Source: Clostridium sp. CAG:221 (GTDB taxonomy: Bacteria; Bacillota; Clostridia; Clostridiales; Clostridiaceae). Taken from it: a DNA stretch of 15,188 bases. Location of the stretch: the NCBI GenBank assembly GCA_000435835.1, contig FR883357.1, positions 1-15,188 of the forward strand, given 5' to 3'. How positions within the stretch are numbered: position 1 is the first letter of the stretch; each line of letters starts with the position of its first letter. A program made the translations under genes and the position numbers. The notes beneath the pieces were generated by a model. The model made no database searches. It was given only the letters and a program-made list of their open reading frames with translations, and was not told the DNA's origin. Below are positions 1-5,849 of the stretch, one piece after another.

Positions 1-68
1 TGTATATAAGAAATGGCTAATTTATTAGTATTCCCTATGCTAAAAATTTTATACTTTTCTAAACGTTA

Positions 69-98
69 AAAAAAGCAGAGTTATTATAACTCTGCTTT
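69..98 (-). terminator. Terminator of the mazEF transcript
   Basis: A 13-bp perfect stem (72-84 with 86-98; realistically the loop opens to about five bases) lies just past the mazF stop. Read on the minus strand it is followed by a run of seven T residues ending near 68, the standard form of an intrinsic terminator. I see nothing else in positions 1-68. Confidence 0.9.
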
Positions 99-115
99 CT
101 TATTATATTTTACTT

Positions 116-472
116 CTACTTATCTAAGTTTAAGCTAATTAATAATGCTTTGTCCACTTTTTTCATATCAACATCTGTCATATGTCCAATTTTTTCTTTC
201 AGTCTCTTTTTATCAAGAGTCCTTATTTGTTCTAATAACACTACTGAATCTCTGTTTAATCCATATTCGACTGAAGAAATCTCCACATGAGTTGGAAGTT
301 TAGCCTTATTAATTTGTGAAGTTATTGCTGATACAATAACAGTAGGACTATATTTATTTCCTATGTCATTTTGTATTATAATAACTGGCCTAATTCCACC
401 TTGCTCTGAGCCTATAACTGGACTTAAGTCTGCATAAAAAATATCCCCTCTTTTTACTACCATAGTCGCCAT
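116..472 (-). CDS. mazF: MazF/EndoA-family endoribonuclease toxin
   Basis: This 118-residue protein is the toxin of a type II toxin-antitoxin pair; the family cuts single-stranded mRNA at short sequence motifs in the cytoplasm. It closely resembles Bacillus subtilis EndoA (NdoA) along its whole length: an N-terminal KRGDIFYADLSP strand, the SEQGGIRPV loop holding the catalytic Arg (residue 28), an AITSQ segment with the partner Thr (residue 51), and LLEQIRTLDKKRL near the C-terminus. If translation began at the second Met (residue 4) these residues would be numbered 25 and 48, as in EndoA. I keep the upstream ATG because the only good ribosome binding site (GGAG at 486-489, inside the end of mazE) is 13 bases from it and 22 from the second. 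The gene lies 8 bases after mazE, so the two should be translated together. All key residues are present, so it should be active. Confidence 0.96.
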   Translation of the reverse strand: MATMVVKRGDIFYADLSPVIGSEQGGIRPVIIIQNDIGNKYSPTVIVSAITSQINKAKLPTHVEISSVEYGLNRDSVVLLEQIRTLDKKRLKEKIGHMTDVDMKKVDKALLISLNLDK

Positions 473-480
473 TTAAATTC

Positions 481-744
481 TCACACTCCGCAAAGCCATT
501 TCTCATATTCGCAAATATCGTCAAATTTATATTGTACATTTCCCTTTGAGAAATCAATAGCCCCTGAAAGTTCTAAATTAATTTGTGACATTTCTTCATA
601 TCCCATTCTCATTAATTCAAGAAACTCTCCCTCATATTTCTTCTCATCATATCTTATTAAATTTTCTTTAATATATTTCCTATTTTTTTTATGAAAATTT
701 CCATTTATTTTTATAAAAATTTGATTTTCCAATTTATCTGACAT
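481..744 (-). CDS. mazE: MazE/EndoAI-type antitoxin with shortened N-terminal DNA-binding region
   Basis: This 87-residue protein sits immediately upstream of mazF and is the cognate antitoxin. Its C-terminal half (LMRMGYEEMSQINLELSG, residues about 44-61) matches the toxin-binding part of B. subtilis EndoAI, where the corresponding run is LMRRGYMEMAKINLNIS. By eye the helix before it (from about residue 18) also aligns without gaps. The N-terminal ribbon-helix-helix region is odd: after a strand-like QIFIKING it lacks about ten residues that form the first helix and turn in EndoAI, so DNA binding may be weak or changed. A strong AGGAGG site at 751-756 precedes the ATG, and a good promoter lies at 785-814. 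The toxin-neutralising role is secure from context and C-terminal similarity; autoregulation is uncertain. Confidence 0.88.
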   Translation of the reverse strand: MSDKLENQIFIKINGNFHKKNRKYIKENLIRYDEKKYEGEFLELMRMGYEEMSQINLELSGAIDFSKGNVQYKFDDICEYEKWLCGV

Positions 745-784
745 ACTTGTCCTCCTAAGAGTACATAATTTTATCCCTTAGAAA

Positions 785-814
785 ATTATATTTCAATTTA
801 TGCTAATCTGTAAA
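785..814 (-). promoter_or_regulatory. Promoter of mazEF
   Basis: On the minus strand a TTTACA -35 (809-814) is separated by 18 bases from a perfect TATAAT -10 (785-790). It is about 40 bases before the mazE start codon and is the only well-formed promoter in the gap upstream, so mazEF is probably transcribed on its own. Confidence 0.7.
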
Positions 815-1185
815 TAGGAAACGATATTATTTTTAAATTTTTACCTTTTTTGTATATTTTTCAGAAAATATTACTCTTTTTCTAAAATTTTTGTCTAATT
901 AATTCATTATTTCAAAATAAATTACAACAAGATTTATGTACTCCCCTGTGGAAAGTATTATCAATATATAATTCGACTTTTATTACTATAACCTGGCTTA
1001 TTTTAATTTTATTACCTTAATTATTTTTTCTCTTAATTATGTATGTTTATTAATTGATTTAATATTGTCACTTCTTTTGTAAACTTCTTTTTTAATACTT
1101 ATTGCTTTTTGTAACAAGGAGGCCAAACTTCATTTGTTTATCTATATAAACTTAAGCCTTATAGTTAATTACTTTATATTCTATA
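815..1185. other. Gene-free gap where alr is expected
   Basis: Between the mazE promoter and the stop codon of the gerS-like gene there is very AT-rich DNA with no credible coding region on either strand. I translated the minus strand looking for remains of alanine racemase and found none. The gap holds a small palindrome (1136-1151, 6-bp arms) without a T-tract, and an orphan AAGGAGG (1116-1122) on the plus strand that leads to no ATG. No intrinsic terminator for the upstream gene is visible. Confidence 0.6.
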
Positions 1186-1794
1186 TCATAATAAGGTATC
1201 ATCTATTTTTTCTATCTCTTCAAACTTTTCATAAATTATCTTTAAAACACATTTATCTTGTCTATCATAAACTACAATTCCTATTGGTACTCTATTCTTT
1301 TTATCAATAAAGATAGTAGCTTTATTAAAATATATATTATTTAAAAATAATTCCACATCAGCCTTTATATATATAGTATCTCCCCACTCTTCTTGACCCT
1401 CAGATATACTTCCTTCTTTTATAGGATATGCTAAAATATTATTAATAAAAGCTAATGGATGTACTATATCCATATCTTGACCTAATTCATATTCATTGTC
1501 ATTAATAGTATCTTTAACATATATTTTTTCATCTTTATATACCTTCGTTACTTCATCACCAAATTCTACCCTCACCCCCTTATCTGCAGAATACCATTGT
1601 TTAGTTTCCTCTGTTTCTTCTCCTTTATCATTTTTCATAACATATTGTACTTTAGCTTCATATGCCTTAATATTCTTTAATCCTTCAATGATGTCTTCAT
1701 TTGAAGGCATTAAAATACCTCTGAAAAAAATGATAAATAAGATAGATATAAACGGAACTACCAATAATAATATAATAATTATTTTCTTTTTCAT
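1186..1794 (-). CDS. Membrane-anchored LolA-fold, GerS-like protein
   Basis: This predicted protein has 202 residues. The start is the ATG at 1794, because GGGAGG lies just before it and an upstream in-frame TTG (1806) overlaps that site. One hydrophobic segment (residues about 4-25) follows a lysine-rich N-terminus, so it should sit in the membrane with the rest outside. The remainder reads as a beta-rich LolA/outer-membrane-lipoprotein-sorting fold: helix ending NIKAYEAKVQYVMKND, then alternating short strands, with EQ-rich turns and a KNRVPIGIVVYD strand near the end. In Clostridioides difficile the lipoprotein GerS, needed for spore cortex breakdown, is encoded next to alr and mazEF, and this gene has the matching place 57 bases after nnr. 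Unlike GerS it has no lipobox Cys after the hydrophobic segment. The assignment rests on position and overall pattern; a germination role is inference. Confidence 0.7.
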   Translation of the reverse strand: MKKKIIIILLLVVPFISILFIIFFRGILMPSNEDIIEGLKNIKAYEAKVQYVMKNDKGEETEETKQWYSADKGVRVEFGDEVTKVYKDEKIYVKDTINDNEYELGQDMDIVHPLAFINNILAYPIKEGSISEGQEEWGDTIYIKADVELFLNNIYFNKATIFIDKKNRVPIGIVVYDRQDKCVLKIIYEKFEEIEKIDDTLL

Positions 1795-1863
1795 CTTTCC
1801 TCCCAAATTGCCTGCTTTATTATACTATTATTATGCAACTTGGGTTTTTATTCATAATTTAAC

Positions 1864-3354
1864 TTATAGAGTTCCCATAACAAATGGAATACTTTCTATT
1901 AAGTCTCTTGCTATAATAGAATATCTATCTCTGGCAGAGTATTCTGCTGCCAATCCATGAATGTATGCTCCTAATAATGTCGCATCCATATTACTATATC
2001 CTTGGGCAACCAGTGCAGTTATTATACCTGTCAATGTATCCCCCATTCCTCCTGAGGCCATCTTACTATTTCCTGTTTTATTAATAAAAACATTTTTTCC
2101 ATCAGTAATAACTGTATTATATCCTTTTAAAAGAACTATACACTTATACTGCTTTGCAAAAGCCCTAGAACATTCTATCCTGTTTTTCTCTACATATGAA
2201 ATATCTTTTCCTATTAATCTAGCCATTTCACCTGGATGTGGTGTAAGAATTACCTTATCTTTAACTGAGCATAAGCACTTCTTATTTTTACTTAGTAAGT
2301 TTATACCACCAGCATCAATTATTATTGATGAAGGACTATCTATTATTATTTCTTCTAAAATCTTCATAGACTCCTCATCTTCCTTAATTCCTGGACCAAA
2401 AGCAACTGCATCTGCCTTACTAAGTAAATATTTAACCTTTTCATTATCTTCAAAAGTAGCTAATATTCCCTCAACTAAGCTTCCACTAAGTAGTTTTCTA
2501 CCTTCACTAGATGTTATTAATGTGGTAAGTCCTGCACCACTTCGAATACATGATTCAGTAGCTAACCTTGCTGCTCCTAGACACCCTATGCTTCCTGCCA
2601 CTAAAACTGCCCTGCCATAATTGCCCTTATGACCATAGATTTTTCTCTTTATTAATTTATTTCTATAGCTCTCTCTACTTAATGCATAAATATTCTCATT
2701 ATTTGCTTGCTTAACATTTTCAGGAATACCTATTTGTATTACTTTAAGATCCCCTAGATACTCTAAAGCACTATACTCTATAAATCCTTTTTTTATTACT
2801 TCCACTGTATATGTAATATGTGCCTTCACAGCACTTCCTAAAGGCCTTCCACTATCTGCATCTAGCCCTGACGGAACATCTACAGCTATGATTTTTTTAT
2901 TGCTATTATTTATAATGTCTATTATTTTAAAGTAAAAATCATTTAGCTTTCTATCTAAGCCAATACCAAAGATTGAATCTATAACTATTGGAAAATCTTC
3001 AATTAAGTGCTGTATTTCATCTAATTTGTCTATATCATCTATAATCATCATATTTACCTTAAGACTTTTCAATATATTAAAATTAACCTGAAATTCTTCA
3101 GTAGGATTTTTTCTAGGTTTAAGCAAAATAAAAAGTACATCCTTATTATCAAAAATAAGCTTTCTTCCTATAGCTAATCCATCAGCACCATTATTTCCAT
3201 TACCACAAAATATAATATACCTATTTCCCAATGTCCTTATATTTCTAAATATTTGCTCAGCAGCATTTTCCATAAGTATTATTCCAGGCATATTATATTC
3301 ATCAATGGTTTGTTTATCTATATTGCTACAATTTTTTTTAGACATTATGTACAT
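1864..3354 (-). CDS. nnr: Bifunctional NAD(P)HX epimerase / ADP-dependent NAD(P)HX dehydratase
   Basis: This 496-residue cytoplasmic enzyme repairs hydrated NADH and NADPH: the N-terminal domain (about 1-215) interconverts the R and S epimers and the C-terminal ribokinase-like domain (about 235-490) dehydrates the S form using ADP. The epimerase domain shows LMENAA, CGNGNNGADGL and DVPSGLDADSG. The dehydratase domain shows GNYGRAVLVAGS, FGPGI, TPHPGEMARL, LLKGYNTVI and the nucleotide-binding run GNSKMASGGMGDTLTG. One family motif is altered: DAD(A/G)xN reads DAGGIN (codons GCT GGT GGT, near 2310), a change that one base could make. The ATG at 3354 has GGAGGA in the end of acpS, two bases upstream, so the two genes are one unit; acpS-nnr linkage is common in Firmicutes. 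Length is normal for the fusion. Confidence 0.95.
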   Translation of the reverse strand: MYIMSKKNCSNIDKQTIDEYNMPGIILMENAAEQIFRNIRTLGNRYIIFCGNGNNGADGLAIGRKLIFDNKDVLFILLKPRKNPTEEFQVNFNILKSLKVNMMIIDDIDKLDEIQHLIEDFPIVIDSIFGIGLDRKLNDFYFKIIDIINNSNKKIIAVDVPSGLDADSGRPLGSAVKAHITYTVEVIKKGFIEYSALEYLGDLKVIQIGIPENVKQANNENIYALSRESYRNKLIKRKIYGHKGNYGRAVLVAGSIGCLGAARLATESCIRSGAGLTTLITSSEGRKLLSGSLVEGILATFEDNEKVKYLLSKADAVAFGPGIKEDEESMKILEEIIIDSPSSIIIDAGGINLLSKNKKCLCSVKDKVILTPHPGEMARLIGKDISYVEKNRIECSRAFAKQYKCIVLLKGYNTVITDGKNVFINKTGNSKMASGGMGDTLTGIITALVAQGYSNMDATLLGAYIHGLAAEYSARDRYSIIARDLIESIPFVMGTL

Positions 3355-3356
3355 AT

Positions 3357-3725
3357 TTATTCCTCCACAATTACAAAAGCTATAGCATTGCTTTTATTAT
3401 GAGATATAGAAACATTTATGTTTAATGCTCTACCACCAGTTTTCTCTCTAGCTTTTTTAGAAATGTTAACTATAGGTTTTCCTAATTGATCTCTTAATAT
3501 TTCAAAATCTTGAAGGCTGTAACCTCTAAATCCTGTTCCTAAAGCTTTGCTAAGTGCTTCTTTAGCTGCAAAATTTCCTGCTATTGTTTCTACTCTCATT
3601 CCTTTTGCTTTAAAAAGCTCTATTTCCTTTTCAGTAAATGCTTTGTTTAAAAAGCTAGGTGTTCTTTCAATTGCTGCCTTAATCCTATCCATTTCTATTA
3701 TATCTGTACCAATTCCTATTATCAT
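3357..3725 (-). CDS. acpS: Holo-[acyl-carrier-protein] synthase
   Basis: This 122-residue enzyme transfers 4'-phosphopantetheine from coenzyme A to a serine of acyl carrier protein, switching on fatty acid synthesis in the cytoplasm. The family signature is complete: GIGTDIIEMDRI at the N-terminus with the metal-binding Asp8, FAAKEALSKALGTG with Glu56, LGKPIV, and VSISHNKSNAIAFVIVEE at the C-terminus. Length is typical. It sits between the DUF6514-like gene (28 bases upstream) and nnr (2 bases downstream), so it is likely in one transcript with both. Confidence 0.96.
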   Translation of the reverse strand: MIIGIGTDIIEMDRIKAAIERTPSFLNKAFTEKEIELFKAKGMRVETIAGNFAAKEALSKALGTGFRGYSLQDFEILRDQLGKPIVNISKKAREKTGGRALNINVSISHNKSNAIAFVIVEE

Positions 3726-3752
3726 AAGCTGCCTCTACCTACGCTATCTTCT

Positions 3753-4100
3753 TTAATTAAAATCACTTACATATTCATCAACATATTCTCCTATTACGTC
3801 TATTAAATGTATTGGAGAAACATTATTTTTTGATACTAAATCAAATAATTTTTTAACCTTTTCCTTATTGGTAGAAATGTAATTTACACTATCTCTTTCT
3901 ATTTTAACCAATTCCCCATCTATAATGTCTTGTCTTTCTACTTCTATACCATATGCTTGTCTACCTTTAAAATCCCCCAAAATCATTCTATAGAAATAAT
4001 TCATCTTACAATCCTCTTTTTCCACTGTGATATCAAAACATTCTTTTACAACCAAAGTTATCTCCCCCTTAACATAACTTCCATACATCAAAGATAACAC
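3753..4100 (-). CDS. Conserved clostridial protein, DUF6514-like
   Basis: A protein of up to 115 residues of unknown function. The central stretch YFYRMILGDFKGRQAYGIEVERQD and the following short helix-rich tail recall the DUF6514 family of clostridia, which I offer as tentative. There is no signal peptide or membrane segment. The start is uncertain: GTG at 4100 and ATG at 4088 both lack a ribosome binding site and lie in or next to an inverted repeat (4097-4120), while an internal ATG at residue 33 has a GAGGA seven bases before it. Starting there would remove the first strands that seem part of the family fold, so I keep the long form. It is probably the first gene of a transcript running into acpS and nnr. 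Confidence 0.75.
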   Translation of the reverse strand: MLSLMYGSYVKGEITLVVKECFDITVEKEDCKMNYFYRMILGDFKGRQAYGIEVERQDIIDGELVKIERDSVNYISTNKEKVKKLFDLVSKNNVSPIHLIDVIGEYVDEYVSDFN

Positions 4101-4303
4101 ATTAATGTATTAAAATGTGTCAAAGATTGTTCTGTAAAGAAATAAATTTTTCTTTTATTTTCTACATTATACTTTATTTTTTACTTTTTTACCCATATTA
4201 TTATTTAATAATATCTTATTATCATTTCTCATAAAAATAAACGTTGTCGATAATAAGTTCTTTTAGCAGTTAATAGGGCTTTTAGTGTTTTTTTGCAAAA
4301 AAT
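4101..4303. other. Non-coding region upstream of the DUF6514-like gene
   Basis: No gene is visible. On the minus strand a TATAAT (4166-4171) lacks a good -35. An inverted repeat ACACATT-N10-AATGTGT (4097-4120) covers the start of the downstream gene. A perfect 14-bp palindrome TTTTTTGCAAAAAA is at 4289-4302, and TTGTCGATAA near 4245 resembles a Spo0A box with one mismatch. Confidence 0.5.
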
Positions 4304-4374
4304 AAAGTCTCATAATTATATGCATACACTTAAAGAAAACGTATACCTAGTTATTGCATAAAATATGAGACTTT
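4304..4374 (-). terminator. Long hairpin, probable ssb terminator
   Basis: An 11-bp perfect outer stem (4304-4314 with 4364-4374, AAAGTCTCATA) continues after a small internal loop into TATGCA/TGCATA (4319-4324 with 4355-4360) and a further short pairing. Read on the minus strand it ends in ATTTTTTG, so it can serve as the ssb terminator. It is much longer than the other terminators here. A second small hairpin (4397-4417, TGTAATG arms) lies between it and the ssb stop, without a T-tract. Confidence 0.6.
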
Positions 4375-4435
4375 CACCATTCTTCTGAAATTTTATTGTA
4401 ATGTGACAACCATTACAGGAAATTTATATAAGACA

Positions 4436-4798
4436 TTATTGTTCATTGCCTATGGCATCAGAACTTTCTTTATCCACTCTCCTATTTCCTACAAACTTGA
4501 AGTCCTCCGCAACAACTTCTGCTATGTATTTCTTATTTCCTTCCTTATCCTCATAGCTTCCTGTACGAAGTCTTCCACTTAAACTTATGTAGCTTCCTTT
4601 AGTCATATACTTACATATAACTTCTGCTTTTCTTCCCCATATAGTAACTGGAATAAGATCAGCCTTCCTTGTTCCATCTGCAGATTTAAAATTCCTATCA
4701 ACGGCAATTATAAATCTTGTGAAGCTTTTTTCCCCATTTTCAATTGTTTTTAGTTCAGGGTCCTTAATAAGCTTACCTAATAACACAATTTTATTCAT
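4436..4798 (-). CDS. ssb: Short single-stranded DNA-binding protein without acidic tail
   Basis: A 120-residue OB-fold protein that coats single-stranded DNA. The core is standard: NKIVLLGKLIKDPELK, FTRFIIAVDRNF, LIPVTIWGRKAEVICKYMTKGSYISLSGRLRTGSYEDKEG (shown in part by position) and VVAEDFKFVG. The start is the ATG at 4798, because AGGAGG (4807-4812) is eight bases upstream; a GTG at 4807 overlaps that site. After the fold only about 15 residues remain, ending in AIGNEQ. The main replicative SSB of most bacteria is longer and ends in an acidic tip such as DDDIPF that recruits partner proteins; this one lacks it, so it is likely an accessory SSB. It has its own terminators on both sides and a TATAAT at 4829-4834, so it seems monocistronic. 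Confidence 0.93.
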   Translation of the reverse strand: MNKIVLLGKLIKDPELKTIENGEKSFTRFIIAVDRNFKSADGTRKADLIPVTIWGRKAEVICKYMTKGSYISLSGRLRTGSYEDKEGNKKYIAEVVAEDFKFVGNRRVDKESSDAIGNEQ

Positions 4799-4883
4799 GT
4801 ATAACACCTCCTGAATACTTTATCTAACATTATAACCACTAATTTCTCTTTTATTCATTAGTAAAAAATCTTTATATAAATAT

Positions 4884-4914
4884 ATAAAAAACTTCTCATA
4901 ATTTGTGAGAAGTT
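4884..4914 (-). terminator. Terminator of the helicase-yihY transcript
   Basis: A 9-bp stem (AACTTCTCA at 4890-4898 with 4906-4914) just after the yihY stop is followed on the minus strand by TTTTTT and AT-rich sequence. Confidence 0.88.
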
Positions 4915-4929
4915 CTTTATACAAATTTC

Positions 4930-5784
4930 TTATCTAATATCTAACTGGTCTTTTCTTATCCCCAACACTGAGTTTATTTCTCCACCAATTATTATAATTA
5001 TGGAACTTATATATAGCCATGTCATTAAAACAAAAATTGTTGCTAAACTCCCATATATCCGTGAGTAATTTGCAAAATTGTTGACATAAAACGAAAAGGC
5101 TAATGAAACTGTTATCCATCCTAACGTTACAAAAACAGCTCCTGGTATTGCTTCACTCCAATCAGTTCTCTTTGAAGGTGTATATCTATATATTGCAGCA
5201 AAGATAATTATCATTACCACTATAACAATAGAGTATCTCAATAAGTTCCATAACTTATGAATAAAATCATTATATGGAATATATCTTAATATATATTTGC
5301 TTAAGACATCACCAAATACTAATGTTGCCAAAGTGAGCATAATTGTAAAGGCTAATGCTATAGTACATATTATTGCAATTATACTTCTTCTTATAAAAGA
5401 TCTATTTTCTTTAATATTATATGCCTTATTAACACCTTTTAAAATTGCCCTAAATGCTGAAGATGCAGACCATATGGTCAATGCAGCAGAAGCCCCTAGT
5501 AATCCCCCATGTTGTTTCTCAACAACTTCAATTATTACGGCTGAAGTAAGTTCCACCACATTAGTTGGAAGTACAGTTCTTAATCCATCTAATATTTGCA
5601 TAGAATCTAAATTGCTATATCCAATTAAAGTCATAACAAATATTAAAAAAGGAAAAAACGATAAAACTAAATAATAAGCTAATTGGGCTCCTAAAGCAAA
5701 AATATCATCATTGTTTACTTTAACTATAAAATATACTATAAAGTCAAAAAACGATTTTTTCTTTTTAACTCCTTCTTTCTTCAT
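4930..5784 (-). CDS. YihY/BrkB-family integral membrane protein
   Basis: This 284-residue protein belongs to the YihY/virulence factor BrkB family, whose transport or envelope role is not settled (early ribonuclease BN naming was an error). The family pattern is clear: a lysine-rich N-terminus, LGAQLAYYLVLSFFPFLIF in the first full membrane segment (about 30-55), GLLGASAALTIWSASSAFRAI (about 93-113) leading to the conserved GVNKAYNI, and a C-terminal pair of segments with YGSLATIFVLMTWLYISS and GGEIN. I count about six membrane segments. The ATG at 5784 has only a weak ribosome binding site (GGTGAT). It is 65 bases after the nuclease-helicase gene with no terminator between, so the two may share a transcript. 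Confidence 0.93.
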   Translation of the reverse strand: MKKEGVKKKKSFFDFIVYFIVKVNNDDIFALGAQLAYYLVLSFFPFLIFVMTLIGYSNLDSMQILDGLRTVLPTNVVELTSAVIIEVVEKQHGGLLGASAALTIWSASSAFRAILKGVNKAYNIKENRSFIRRSIIAIICTIALAFTIMLTLATLVFGDVLSKYILRYIPYNDFIHKLWNLLRYSIVIVVMIIIFAAIYRYTPSKRTDWSEAIPGAVFVTLGWITVSLAFSFYVNNFANYSRIYGSLATIFVLMTWLYISSIIIIIGGEINSVLGIRKDQLDIR

Positions 5785-5849
5785 TACATCACCACTACTT
5801 TTTTCTCTTTAATATAGATAATATTTATTATATATTTTAATTGATTATT

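Noticed and set aside
116..744. mazEF as part of a mobile or defence island
   Set aside because: The pair sits in the usual chromosomal clostridial setting next to housekeeping genes, with no integrase, transposase or composition change.
966..985. AGTCGAA on the minus strand as a Spo0A box in the gap
   Set aside because: It has a mismatch in the core and no promoter in the right place.
1116..1194. Perfect AAGGAGG on the plus strand suggesting a small gene in the gap
   Set aside because: No ATG or GTG follows at usable distance; a TTG leads only into the antisense of the gerS-like gene.
1496..2620. Long plus-strand frames opposite the gerS-like and nnr genes
   Set aside because: They are antisense to well-supported genes, have no ribosome binding site and no recognisable family features.
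4238..4255. TTGTCGATAA as a Spo0A box upstream of the DUF6514-like gene
   Set aside because: One mismatch in the core and about 75 bases from the nearest -10 candidate; too weak alone.
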